Source: Bombardia bombarda
Taxonomy: Eukaryota > Ascomycota > Sordariomycetes > Sordariales > Lasiosphaeriaceae
Assembly: GCA_030512295.1 (NCBI GenBank)
Contig: JAULSR010000007.1
Location: 1,140,501 to 1,204,500, forward strand
Length of the DNA: 64,000 bases
Direction of reading: 5' to 3'
The translations under genes and the position numbers were made by a program. The notes below the pieces were generated by a model that was not told the DNA's origin, made no database searches, and saw nothing but the letters and a program-made list of their open reading frames with translations. Every line of letters starts with the position of its first letter. Position 1 is the first letter of the stretch. This document shows, in pieces, positions 1 to 10,189 of this stretch.

Positions 1-714
1 GCCAAGATGAGCGACATCGTGGTCGAGGCCGTGTTTGTCTTTGCCGACAGCCGCGACTGGGCGTCGGACCTGCAGATCATCCTCGACGTGGCGCAGAGCA
101 AGGGCGGCCGGCTCGAGACGCGCTCCGAGACGTTTGACGAGGGCCCGCCCATCTACTTTAGCCACAGCGACGTCGTCTGGTCGGCGGCGCACGAGCACGT
201 GCGGCTGGGCATGGGCGCCCTGCGCAAGATCGTCGAGACGGTGTTCGCCGACACTACCGGCGGCAAGAAGCTCAAGACGCACGCGTTCGGCAAGCCGCAG
301 ATTGCGACGTTTGAGTTTGCGACGCGGCTGCTGCAGCAGTGGCGCGCCGCGCAGCACGGGTTGGCTGAGAGTGATCCGCCCCAAACGGTGTACTTTGTCG
401 GCGACACGCCCGAGAGCGATATCCGGGGCACCAACGCGATGAACGAGAAGAGCAAGAGTACGGAGTGGTATAGTATTTTGGTTAAAACGGGGGTGTATCA
501 GGAGGGGACGGAGCCAAGGTATAAGCCGCGGAGGCTGGTGGACACGGTGCTGGATGCGGTCAACCATGGCATCAGGAGGGAGATGGCCAAGGCGGGGAGC
601 AGGCTGAGCACGGGTGGGCGGAGGCTGCCGCTGGATGATGCGGCGATGAAGGCGATTGCGGAGGGGAGGACGCCGAATTTCGTGACCAAGGCGGGGCCGT
701 TTTCTGATCCTTGA
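1..714 (+). CDS. HAD-superfamily class IIA hydrolase, CECR5-like (5'-truncated by the window)
   Basis: The reading frame is open from the first base of the window, so this is the C-terminal about 237 residues of a longer protein; the ATG at 7 is internal. The sequence keeps two hallmarks of HAD class IIA phosphatases: a GKPQ segment about 100 residues in (motif III lysine) and a FVGDTPESDIRGTNAMN segment (motif IV acidic residues plus the glycine-rich turn). A KTGVY segment typical of the mitochondrial CECR5/YKR070W branch follows. Family knowledge suggests a metal-dependent phosphatase of unknown substrate, probably mitochondrial; the N-terminal DxDxT motif and any presequence lie outside the window. 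It converges with the GH125 gene. The fold is secure, the physiological role is not. Confidence 0.8.
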   Translation, partial: AKMSDIVVEAVFVFADSRDWASDLQIILDVAQSKGGRLETRSETFDEGPPIYFSHSDVVWSAAHEHVRLGMGALRKIVETVFADTTGGKKLKTHAFGKPQIATFEFATRLLQQWRAAQHGLAESDPPQTVYFVGDTPESDIRGTNAMNEKSKSTEWYSILVKTGVYQEGTEPRYKPRRLVDTVLDAVNHGIRREMAKAGSRLSTGGRRLPLDDAAMKAIAEGRTPNFVTKAGPFSDP

Positions 715-1461
715 TTCTGGAGTATGAGAGAGGTTCTGGGCTTGGTTGATGGATTTCCTTTGTGGTTGGTTATGGATGGGACACGATGGGACAGGACTGG
801 CTGGCGTTGTCAGGAGTTTGCTCTTCAGCGCTATCTTTCCTATTTCTTTTCTTCTCATTCTTCTTCTCTTCTTTTGTTACACTTGCTTTCGTGTTCTGTC
901 TCTCTGGCTGGCATTGATACCACTTTGTTCTCCATCCTTTTTTTAGACACTACCCTACCCTTTTATTTATCGTCTTCACATTACTTGGCAAGGGGCCCTT
1001 TTTTCACGGAGCGCATGGGCATCCTTGACGCTCTGGTCTGGGTCTCAACAAGGCTCATCTCCTTACCTGGTTTTCTTTTGGGATAGATATTAAGGCTTCA
1101 TTCGGCGGAACGAAGCATATTACGCCCAGTTCTCTCGGGTGGGCAGGCCACAGCTGGTACCCTATTCGGATTTGAAAGAAACCCAATAGGATCTTGCCGT
1201 CGTGCGTTGGCTTGCTGGTCACTAGCATGACAGGACCAGACACATGCGCTCAGCGAGCTGCACGCGATATCCGATGGTCACGCGCGCGCTACTTCCCCCT
1301 TTTTCTCGACAAGGGGTAGAACACGCAGCATTGCTGCATTACATTAGATGGGGCTTTAGACAAGACACAAATAGGAATAGAGATTCAGATATCCTCGAAA
1401 ACTACGAAAGATGTTGGTCCTCTCCGACGAAAATCGAGAGGTGACTCTCGCTCGACTCAAA
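715..1461. other. convergent intergenic region
   Basis: About 750 bases between the 3' ends of the HAD hydrolase and the GH125 gene. The 820-970 part is strongly pyrimidine-rich, as expected of a 3' UTR. The open frames here (e.g. 724-1086) have no protein-like composition. No RNA gene was recognised. Confidence 0.5.
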
Positions 1462-3175
1462 TCACTGAAAGCTCTGCTTGAGAATCTGGGGCTTTCTCTC
1501 CAGCAGGTCGAGAATCATCTGCCCGAAAAGGCCGTTTGCCCAGGAGAACCTATCACCAGTAAGGTCAGTCAGTCAGTCAGTCGTTGTTAATTCCCTCATT
1601 GCTTGATATCTCACATGCTGTTATTTTTACAGTAAATCAAGTCATACGAAACACACTGGGTAAGGTAGGTACTCACCACTGCCGCGTCCACCTCCCCGCA
1701 TCAAAGCTATTCACGCTCTCATGAATCAACCCCAGTCCCGCCGTGCTGGCGACAATCTCCCTCAGCGCGCCATAAATCTCGATCTCGTCATTCGACGTCA
1801 ATATCCGCACGATACTCGCCATGGGCCAGGCCATGCCGGGCCCAACGTGCGGACCGCCGACGGCGTTGATCACAGGCCCGCGCATGAAATAGGGGTTGCC
1901 GTTGGGCGAGGCGCTGTCCAGAATCCTTGCCCGCGTGCGCTGGTAGACGGGATCGGTTGCCGCCTCGAGGTAGCCGAATACCGGGGCGGAGAGCAGCGAG
2001 GGCAGGTTGGCGTCGTCCATGATGACGGAGGAGCCGAAGCCGTCGACTTCGTAGGCGTATATTGTCTCTGTTGTTCTGTCAGTGTTGTTGCCGACGGCGG
2101 GAGCGGTGACGATGCCGTGGCGGTTGATGGCGTCTCGGATTGAGGACGCAAATGAGCGCATCTCGTCTGCCAGCGACTGCTGGCCGGATATGGCGGAGGC
2201 GATGTCCGCCGCGGAGGCGAGGTAGCGCGCAAACATCATGTTGGCGGGGATGAGGAACTGGAAGATGGTGCTGTCGTCGCTGGGCCTGAAGGCGCTCCTG
2301 ACGAGTCCCGTGCCGCTGCCGACGGGGCTGCCGCGGCCGTCGTTGGCGAGCGTCTCTGTCGCGCGCGAGGTCTGGCGGGAGAAGGTGTAGGGGCTGTCGA
2401 GCACGCTGCCGTCGGCCGGGGAGTAGGTGGGCGTGGTCATGGCCTTGGCGGTGGAGAGGACGGCGCGCACGGCAGGCAGCCACTGGAAGGAGGAGAAGAA
2501 GGTGGCGTCGCGCGTGGCGGCGTAGTAGCTTGTGCTGATCTGGAGGAAGGCGGCCAGGCTGTCGAGCTCGTATTTGCATTCGAAGACGGAGTCGGGGCTG
2601 TATTGGGGGGTGACGGTGTCGGAGGCGGCGGCGCCGTTGGTGGCGGGGGGGATGACGCTCTCGACGGGGGCTTGGAAGGAGTTGCAGTAGGGCGAGGTGA
2701 GGAGGTAGCGGGCTTGGAGGTTGATGACGCCGCGGTAGAGGCTGGCGATGCTGGTGTTGCTGGTGGAGGGTTCGAGGAGCGGGAGGTAGGATTGCAGCTG
2801 GTTGGCGCTGTCGCGAAGCCACATGGCGTTGATGTCGCCCGTGATGATGAAGGTCAGCTCTTCGGCGCTGTTGTTGGCTGCCGTGCCGTGCCACTTGATG
2901 GCCGTGTCGAGGGTGTTTGGGTAGCTGTTTTGGAAGAGGCGGTAGAGGTCCGGGTCAGTGATGTAGGAGGATATGTTGGCGATCAGAGATTCGATGGTGG
3001 CTGAGTTGAAGGTCCGGCATTCTGGCGAGGGTCGCTGGTATGACAGGGCATATTTTCCTGTCGAGTATGGCTCATGGCGAGCTTGGGAGTAGGATGAGTA
3101 GTCGGGACATTGCGACAGCGTCGGTTGGACGAGGATGAGGCTGCTCAAGAGCGTGGATACGATGCTGTATCTCAT
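1462..3175 (-). CDS. secreted GH125 exo-alpha-1,6-mannosidase (MUG157 family)
   Basis: Two exons, 3175-1677 and 1549-1462, give 528 residues. The 127-nt intron (donor GTGAGT, acceptor GATAG) splits a Trp codon. Splicing restores the family's terminal WFSWANGLFGQMILDLL segment, which is why I reject the shorter reading that stops at 1673. The N-terminus has a signal peptide (hydrophobic to about residue 21, cleavage near LSQC). GH125 hallmarks visible are GDINAMWLRDSANQ near residue 115, YELDSLAAFLQ near residue 203, and GGPHVGPGMAWPM near residue 440. Many Asn-X-Ser/Thr sites fit passage through the secretory pathway. Known members remove alpha-1,6-mannose from glycans. The intron holds four tandem CTGAC branch-site-like units. 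Confidence 0.9.
1564..1583. repeat. tetranucleotide (GTCA)5 inside the GH125 intron
   Basis: Five GTCA units. Read on the transcribed minus strand they give repeated CTGAC, the fungal branch-point consensus, a short distance upstream of the acceptor at 1550. Confidence 0.85.
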
Positions 3176-3790
3176 CTTTGTTGACGTTTCCCACTTGCCT
3201 CAATTGATGATGTTTCCATGAATTTTGAGAAGTTTTGGTGGTGGAGGTGAGCAACATTCCCAGACGGAAAGTAAAGGGGTGGGAAGTTAGGAAACGAGGG
3301 ACCTGTGACATGTTTGTCCACCACCACCCCAGCTTGACATCAACACGAGATCCGACGAGGTTCCCCCTCATGCAGGAGCAATCAATATAAAGCCTGCTGT
3401 GCCATTACATGCTCGATGACGATCCCCGAATCCAGCCGAGGAATGCCACCCCTCATGACGGACTGATCCAGGTGACGGCCGTGGCACATGGGTCATCCAG
3501 TCTTCTCCAGTCTTTTTAGATGCGGGGAACGGCAATAAACTTTAAAAAGAATGCCACGTTCCACAGCTGGTTTGCCCTCTTTATAATTGGATAGCATCTC
3601 AAGTTTTCGGGATGCGGCTTTTTACCAAGACTTGCAAGCTATATCTCTCATATCACACTCTAAAGTTTGTTCACTCGTTGCGCCTCCGCAGCCACCAATC
3701 GCGACTTTTCCTCAAACCAATCTCTCACCTTTTGTTTTCCCGCGGAGTGCCTTACCGTAAGGCAATAGTACACATCTTCCAACCAACTCA
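3176..3790. other. upstream region of the GH125 gene
   Basis: About 615 bases holding the presumed minus-strand promoter of the mannosidase gene and the 5' flank of the tRNA-Ser gene. A short TTTATAAT at about 3582 lies on the plus strand with no gene to match it. Nothing else was recognised. Confidence 0.4.
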
Positions 3791-3889
3791 GTCACTTTGG
3801 CGGAGTGGTTAACGCGCTGCCCTGCTAATGCCAAGTTAGCTAGTTAGGCAGTTCCCTCGGGAGCGTAGGTTCGAATCCTACAGGTGACG
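3791..3889 (+). tRNA. tRNA-Ser(GCT) with 18-nt intron
   Basis: The acceptor stem GTCACTT pairs with AGGTGAC at 3882-3888, with discriminator G3889. The anticodon stem CTGCC/GGCAG closes a CTGCTAA loop with anticodon GCT at 3824-3826. An 18-nt intron (3828-3845) sits in the canonical place, one base 3' of the anticodon. A long variable arm and a TTCGAATC T-loop identify a class II serine tRNA. The mature length is 81 nt before CCA addition. Confidence 0.93.
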
Positions 3890-4110
3890 AGCGATTGTTT
3901 TTTTTGCTTTCCCGGCTGTTCTTTTATCCGGTGCATACTGGTTGGTTGGTGCACGAAAATATTGTTTGACTCTTACCCCCATCCCAGTCTTGTTAGGATA
4001 GATATCCTTTCGTCCAATGTTCGCCTTGTTCTTTTTGCATTCAGGTGCGGGCGGTGGTGGTGGTGGCTTAATGTGTTGTGGACAGCCTTTAACTCAACAA
4101 CAGCAATTCG

Positions 4111-4211
4111 GGGATATTGGCTCAGTTGGTAGAGCGTTGGTCTCATAGAGTATGATCTGATTAAACATTAGAACAATCCAAAGGTCGTGAGTTCGAGCCT
4201 CACATGTCCCA
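4111..4211 (+). tRNA. elongator tRNA-Met(CAT) with 28-nt intron
   Basis: The acceptor stem GGGATAT pairs with ATGTCCC at 4204-4210, discriminator A. The D stem is GCTC/GAGC and the T stem GTGAG/CTCAC with loop TTCGAGC. The anticodon CAT is at 4144-4146, followed after A37 by an intron at 4148-4175. The T31-T39 mismatch at the base of the anticodon loop also occurs, as I recall, in yeast elongator tRNA-Met, so this is the elongator rather than the initiator species. It lies 221 nt downstream of tRNA-Ser on the same strand. Confidence 0.9.
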
Positions 4212-4795
4212 TAAGAATTTTCTTTTTGTCCTTTGGTGGGTCGGGGTTGATGCCCGCATCTTTTGTTGCTTTAAATGGATCCATTTGCTTGCACCCGAGT
4301 CTGTCTTTTTGGAAGTGAAGGTGAATGATAGGTGGGACTCGGAGTCAACTTGCTTGGTTAATGAAGAGACAGGCTATTTACTAATGACCACTTTCATTAT
4401 TATAACTTAACTGGCAGGATTTGCATTAATTGACATAGCGATTGCAAAATAGCGGGATCGGTCGGTCATAAGGATGAGGTTCGCGTCCATTTATCTGGAT
4501 CTAAATGATGACAGATGTCTTTCTATTAAGAGAGGCACGCCATATTGACTTATATTTCTTGGTCTTGTTTCATAAGTATTTTTAATCCAAAGGTAGAAGA
4601 GTGTTGCACATAGACAGACATTTGAATGGGTTCTAAAGTTTGGGCACTTAGGGGCATATGTATTTAAGGACTGTGGTTTAAATTATTGGCGTTCTCTCTT
4701 CCCTTATGCTCCCTCGAGCTCTCTCCATCCATTGCATTGTCACGATCTTAGAAGTAAACTTCAACGGCTAACTAAGCAGCAAAAAGAAATAAAAA
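4212..4795. other. AT-rich spacer between tRNA-Met and 5S rRNA
   Basis: About 580 bases of AT-rich sequence with no credible coding frame. It contains the 3' flank of the minus-strand 5S gene, which ends in a T-rich run suited to RNA polymerase III termination (plus-strand A-runs at about 4781-4795). Confidence 0.5.
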
Positions 4796-4913
4796 CATAC
4801 AGCACCAGGGATTCGCTGGTCGTCACCGACCCAACTACTAGTCTGGCGATTAGTGGCTTATCTAGGGCAGAGCGGACGGGATGCCGAGTTTTCCACTATC
4901 TATGGCCGTATGT
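4796..4913 (-). rRNA. 5S ribosomal RNA, copy 1
   Basis: On the minus strand 118 nt match the Neurospora-type 5S layout: 5' ACATACGGCCATAG, the CCCGTCCGCTCT segment, the AGTAGTTGGGTCGGTGACGA internal promoter/loop E region, and the GCGAATCCCTGG 3' arm. Helices II and III differ from the Neurospora form I remember but stay paired (GATAGTGG with CCACTAATC around a bulged A; GGC with GCC). This argues for a functional isotype rather than a pseudogene. A TCATAA element sits at -30 to -25, where Neurospora 5S genes carry an upstream TATA-like box, and a T-rich run follows the 3' end. Confidence 0.93.
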
Positions 4914-5656
4914 AGTTGTTACAAGTGGGAAGGGGGATTATGACGCCTGGTGAAAAGACATTGCCAAAGTAAACCCCTTGGACTTCTAATTGTCCAGCAG
5001 TACCGTTCCAAAAGTGAAGAAAGCCTGCGAGGATTGAGGCAGTGTTTCGAGTATGTTTTATGCCTTTTGTTCGTGGCTTCTTGTCTTTCGTTACCAAGAT
5101 CTTGGCTGGGCTGTGTTCTGATGGATTCATGATGCTGTGGCTGAAATACGAAATCACGAATTTCTCCATCTCCATACTTATCAAATTGATGTTAGAGAAA
5201 TGTAGAAGTGCGGAAGGGACAATGAATGAACTGCCTTAACGTGCCGCACATGATCTGGCGTTTTAAAATGCTGGTAAACTCGGCATCATTTCTTTGTTCC
5301 AGCACTAGAAAGCAAGGCTTTAATATAAAAAAAAAATATCCTCGGGAACTCCCTCTCATGTAGCAAGTCTATATATAGTCAATCTGACAACCTCTTTTCC
5401 TTTGTGTGCATGCACACTCTTTGACTTCCCCTCCTGCTCCGTGGAGGTGGCCCAAGGGGGGTGTACCGGGCTCTCTAGGCTTTCTAGACTCTCTTAGAGT
5501 TGGTAAAATGCTTTTTCCAGTTGGTCCCTCTACCATTTTCCAGATCAACTGTTTTCTGACCCAAGATAACCAAAGACCAAAAATCATCGAAGACAACATC
5601 CAAACTCACAATTCCACTAAACACGACCCTGAAAGCGTCAAGCCCTCGACGACAAT
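4914..5656. other. spacer before the cysteine-rich gene array
   Basis: About 740 bases. It contains the 5' flank of the 5S gene and the promoter/5' UTR of paralogue A. A poly-A/T stretch lies near 5325-5340. I looked for an upstream exon encoding a signal peptide for gene A and found no convincing one: the frame closes at TGA 5630-5632. Confidence 0.45.
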
Positions 5657-6995
5657 ATGGGTTCCTGCTTCTGGCCAAGCGGTGACGTGGCAGACAACTA
5701 CTTTGCTTGCCCCAACAGCCACGTCTGTTGTGAGGCAGGAGACTACTGCCTAGCCGGAGGTCTCTGCGAGGATCAATATGACTACTTTTACCGCGGTGGA
5801 TGCACGTCCAAGGAATGGAGCGGGGACAGCGCATGTCCTCAATATTGCATGAACCAGACAGTTCCTTGGCTAGACAGCATGGTCAGAAAGGTATCCGTGT
5901 TAAATTGTGTGTTAGACGCAAACGGGACCAACTCAAAGGAGTTCGCCTGCGTCAATGAACATTACGAAAGCGTCTGTCAAGATCTTGCTAATGCCAATGC
6001 GCCATTTGAAGTTTTTGAAGGTATGTGATGATCTATCTCTCTTTCTATCCAGGTCTGCTAAGAGCCTACTACTAACTCGCCACGCGATTAGTTACTGGAG
6101 CCCAGGCGTCTGTGATCGGAACCTTAGTCGGACCCCTAACGCAGACCAAAGCATCGACATCCGCTTCTTCTCAGGCTACAACATCATCCTCGGCATCTAC
6201 TACTGCAACCACTTCATCTGGAGCCAACACCTCCTCACCCTCATCATCATCATCATCTTCTACCGCATCGTTGACTTCAAACTCTGGACTTCCAACTCCA
6301 TCCTCAACATCATCCCCCTCAGACTCATCCTCGGCAGATTCATCCTCCTCCTCTTCCTCCCCAACCCCAATCTCTTCGACCTCATCTACACCCACCGTCC
6401 CAATAGCAGTCGGCGTCAGTGTCGGCTGCATCGCTCTAATCATTGCCCTCATCGCTTTCTTCCTCCTCCGGCGACGAAAGAAGCAAAAGAAAGCCAGCGT
6501 TCAAGTCGATGTCAACAACAACACAACCTCACAAAACCCACCCGCCTACACCAACTCAACCACGCCCTCGACATTCATGTCATCGACCTCCCCAAGTCCT
6601 TCAATACCCTGTCTCCCCCGCCCATCAGTGTCCCGAGCAGGCCCAGCAGCGCCTACAGCGCCGAGCTTCACGGAAACGACAAGCATTTCAGCGAGCTGCA
6701 CGGGAATGACAGGCAGGTGTCGGAGATGCCGAATTGGGAGTGGTTGGCCAGAGACAGGAGGTTCAGATATGAGCTGGACGGTGACAGTGATATTGTGTCT
6801 GCGCCGTTGAGGATGGGAGCGAAGGCGGCGGGAAATGCTGCTGCAAGACCTTCCACTCCTGCTACAGGATCCTCCACTCCTGCGCAGGAGGGTGGCCGTG
6901 TTGATGGCGGTAGTGCTACGGATAATAAAGACCCTAAAGACAAGTCTAAGGAGGAGAAGCGCTTTAGTCTCAATCTTGGCGATGAGAGGCTGTAG
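5657..6995 (+). CDS. cysteine-rich single-pass membrane protein, paralogue A (frame change in tail)
   Basis: Exon 1 is 5657-6020, then a 71-nt intron (GTATGT...GATTAG), and exon 2 starts at 6092. The about 120-residue N-terminal domain has 12 cysteines in the array's pattern: CFWPSG, a CC pair before GD, GLC, YRGGCT, CPQYC. A Ser/Thr-rich stalk of about 90 residues follows, then one membrane span (PIAVGVSVGC...FFLL) and a basic RRRKKQKK stop-transfer. The stalk and span are read in one frame, but the tail matching the paralogues (SAELHG..., EMPNWEWL, YELDG, ending at 6995) is in another. The switch falls between about 6540 and 6640. It needs a one-base deletion or an intron I could not recognise. 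About 422 residues if repaired. No signal peptide is visible, so topology (N-out) is inferred from the basic flank. Function unknown; receptor- or sensor-like by architecture. Confidence 0.75.
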
Positions 6996-7979
6996 TTTTG
7001 TTGGTAAAGGGGTGACTAGTTCAGCGGGTTGGTTGTGGAGGAGACCACTTGTGGAAAAGGGGCGATCAACATGGAAACCGAGCAAAGTTTTTGAAGTTGC
7101 GGATTTGACGTTGCATTGATGTACTGAAAAGACGCACTGGGTCCGTGACCCATTAAGTTAGATATCACCACCTATCATTCCTTATTTCTCTCCAACTTTG
7201 TCAGCTGACTATATTGAGTGAGGGTTTGTGAATAGGAGGGCCAGGAGCGGACCCACAATAGGGGTAAACATCCTTCCTAGAACAAACTCCCCATTCCTGC
7301 CCCCTAGCCGTGTGTTTGATATCTCGTGTTAGAGCTTTTAGAAACAAACAGCTGGTGAGCTCTACAAAAGCAAGTGAAGTCAGACAACAACTAAACTCTG
7401 CTATGCGTGATCATTTTATTGGGTGCTCTGACTCGGTGAGTTGCGTTACTCAAAGTCGACGTAACATCCTCTTCACAGTATACACAATTACGAGTCGACC
7501 TGGATTCTGTAGTGCCTTGCACGACATGGTGTTGCACAAGACGTCACACGTGCTGTCACATACATCTCACCGCTGAAGTATCACTGCCAGTACATCATCT
7601 CTCATCCACGGGTTCATGGCTCTTGTACAGAGGAATCGAGGCCAGCGGTGGTACTGATCCGTTCAATGAAACAAATATAATTACAAATAGCCCGACCGCC
7701 GGCAAGTTGTAGGTCTGCAGAGCTGAGCGACTGGACTGTGAAGATAACGCAGAAGAATCCAAGTCGAAGCTAGCTAAGGCGGCTGTGGGTGGACGGAAGA
7801 CTGACCCTGGATCCCTCGCGGGGAAGTGACCACCTTGTGCAACGTGAGTGCCGAGTCGGTTTCAGGTCTACATGAATTCTGGGTCTACACAAGTGCTATA
7901 TTTCATCTGAGAAAATTCATTTCACGGCGGCGGCGGCGAACAAGGGCAGTCTGTCTAACATGACCATCACCGCACTTGG
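6996..7979. other. spacer between paralogues A and B
   Basis: About 980 bases: the 3' UTR of A and the promoter region of B, including a short CGG repeat near 7925. No extra exon with the array's cysteine pattern was found. Confidence 0.5.
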
Positions 7980-9282
7980 ATGTTTCGCACGGGGCGGGTT
8001 CCCACTGTCTGTTCTCCCTCCATTTACCCCAGCAGAGTCATAATCGATGATACTCTGCCATTGAAACTCACTCTAACTCGACGTCAATGGAAGAAGACCA
8101 CTCACGCTTTCGCTAGAACAATAAGCGACGACTCGCCCCAATCGACTGGCGCGCGCTACTACTGGAATATCAGCGCTTCAGACCCCGGATATGCGCTATG
8201 CTCTAATAATCTAGCCATGTACTGTGTTGTAGGGGATATTTGCCCAGGCGGCAACTTTTGTCGGCAGATATACGGAGGGGAGCTACAACAGTACTGGTAT
8301 CGCGGTCTATGCACTGACAAAAGTTGGTCACCCGAGAGCGGATGTCCCCAGCTCTGCAATGCTTGGGATCTTCCTTGGCATGATTGGAACCGTGGCCAGA
8401 TGGGAATTCACAAATGTTATGACTTCCCCCAATGGGCTTGTTTTAATTCTCTCTGGGACACTGTGTGTTCACAGTCTGGTCTTGGGTCAAACTCCCTCTG
8501 GACAAATGAGGTCTTCATACCCGGAAAGAACTACCATCTTCGTTCTCACTCTTTAACAGAAACTATACACACATTTTAGACCCGACTAACTCTCCGCAGG
8601 ACCAACCGATCTCGAGAGTCGTGGGGTTGCCACCACAGCTCAGAGTGGCAGTGATGGTGGAGATAATACGTCGATCGACTTAACAACAGCATTGGCAAGC
8701 CATTCCAGCTCTGCAACAGCCAGTCAGACGATCACCGCACAAGCAACATCGGCTATTGGTTCTGCGTTGTCAACAAGCACCCAGAACACCAGGACATTAT
8801 CACAACAAAGCACAAACATATCGCTTTCTCTTCCAACGTCCCTCTCACCATCCCCCTCGAAAACACCTATCATTGCCCTTGCAGTCGGCATTAGTGTGGG
8901 ATCCCTCGGTCTGCTGGTTTCCGTCATCATCTTGTTACTCCATCTCCGGGCAAGAAAACGACGTCAAGACACCAGTAACCCCTGTTCCCCAAAGACTCAG
9001 GAACCACAACAGCTGTCAGCCGCGATAGAAAAGTCGCCCAATCATCGTAGGGAATCACTTCTTCAACCGGTCAGTCCTCTGAGCGGCGATGGCAGTCCTA
9101 TGGGTGAGCTCTCCGGGCAAAATCAATGGCATCATGTAGCAGAAATGCCGGGCTTGGGCTTGATCGAGTTGGAGGGTAATAACGAAGTCATCAAGAATAA
9201 TAACACCTGTTCTCTTACAGTAGATGCTGCCACCGCATCTCATGCTCATGAGGTTATCGATGAATCAGGCGACAAGAAATGA
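7980..9282 (+). CDS. cysteine-rich single-pass membrane protein, paralogue B (mutated splice donor)
   Basis: The ectodomain (about 8157-8523) aligns with A, C and D but has 10 instead of 12 cysteines: the first (CYW in C) and the first of the CC pair are both tyrosine (codons 8157-8159 and 8220-8222). Exon 2 (8600-9282) carries the Ser/Thr stalk, a membrane span (IALAVGISVGSLGLL...), a basic RARKRR flank, and the tail motifs AEMPGLG and IELEG. Aligning the exon 1 end with paralogue C puts the donor after G8523, where the sequence reads GAAAGA instead of GTAAGA. The acceptor CTCCGCAG at 8592-8599 is good and the frame then fits (408 residues, 76-nt intron). If the intron is retained, translation stops at 8579 and a soluble ectodomain results. 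The true start is uncertain; ATG 7980 gives an unusual 59-residue leader. Function unknown. Confidence 0.65.
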
Positions 9283-10189
9283 CGGGGTTTGATGATGCCG
9301 AGTGAATACTACGTTACGCAGCAGATGAGGCAACCTCCCCCCTTTCATCAAACTCAAACATACCTGCAGTCCAAAATAACACTGAAGCAAGGGGGAAACC
9401 TACCTAGGTAGTTTCAGGCAGTAACAGGGCTCCTCAGCCAGCCCCCAACGTAACGCTACAACGCACTGGTTTACTGCTACGCATTGTGTCACGAACACCA
9501 CCTTAATTTGAGACTGTATCCGATGTTCCACGGCCGCGACACGGAGAACGGCTCGCCGAGATTCTACCTTCACTAGGCGTAGAGACTTGACCAGCGATTC
9601 ATTTTCGCTTTCATCATCTTCTTTTGCCTTGCATTGCATTGTCTTAGTGGATGGTGTTGAATATGTCCTGTATATCGGTTGGGGGGCTTTTATGGAAAGG
9701 AGAAATTAACAAGTATACTTGACATTTGTGCGGAAGTTAAGTGCCTTTCTCACCTATATATTTGTTCTAATAACCTAATAAGCAAATAAACTCATTCATT
9801 GTCTTCATGATTTGTCGTTATTCGACATCCGGTTTGATAGAAACCGATATTCTCCTACCCAAGACACATGCTAATATACCTGTCTTACCAGTGAAGCGGC
9901 ATTGTCATAGGGCAGCATACTTCACCCGTGAACTAATCTCTCTTCGGCAAAGGTTTCCGGGGTAACGGTGATACAGTTTTAGTGACGTATCATTTGGCCC
10001 CTAACATGGCCCTCGTAATATGATTATCAACTGAGTCACAACGCCCTTCAAACGAAAGATTTCTATCGACTCTCACTCAACTTCTCTACTTATGTTCCTC
10101 TCAGCACATACCACATACCGAAGCTGGAGCAATACCGTCCAAATTCATTTTATCTATGGGAAGAAAACAGCAACGATTCGCCCTCAGCA
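9283..10189. other. spacer between paralogues B and C
   Basis: About 900 bases with no credible gene. It includes the promoter and 5' UTR of paralogue C. The 79-codon minus-strand frame at 9400-9639 has no family features. Confidence 0.5.

Noticed and set aside
2079..2894. 271-codon minus-strand frame rich in Arg, His and Pro
   Set aside because: It overlaps the GH125 coding exon in another frame; the composition is typical of a shadow frame in GC-rich DNA.
1673..3175. GH125 reading that ends at the stop at 1673-1675
   Set aside because: It truncates the family's conserved C-terminus, which reappears in frame after a clean GT-AG intron at 1676-1550.
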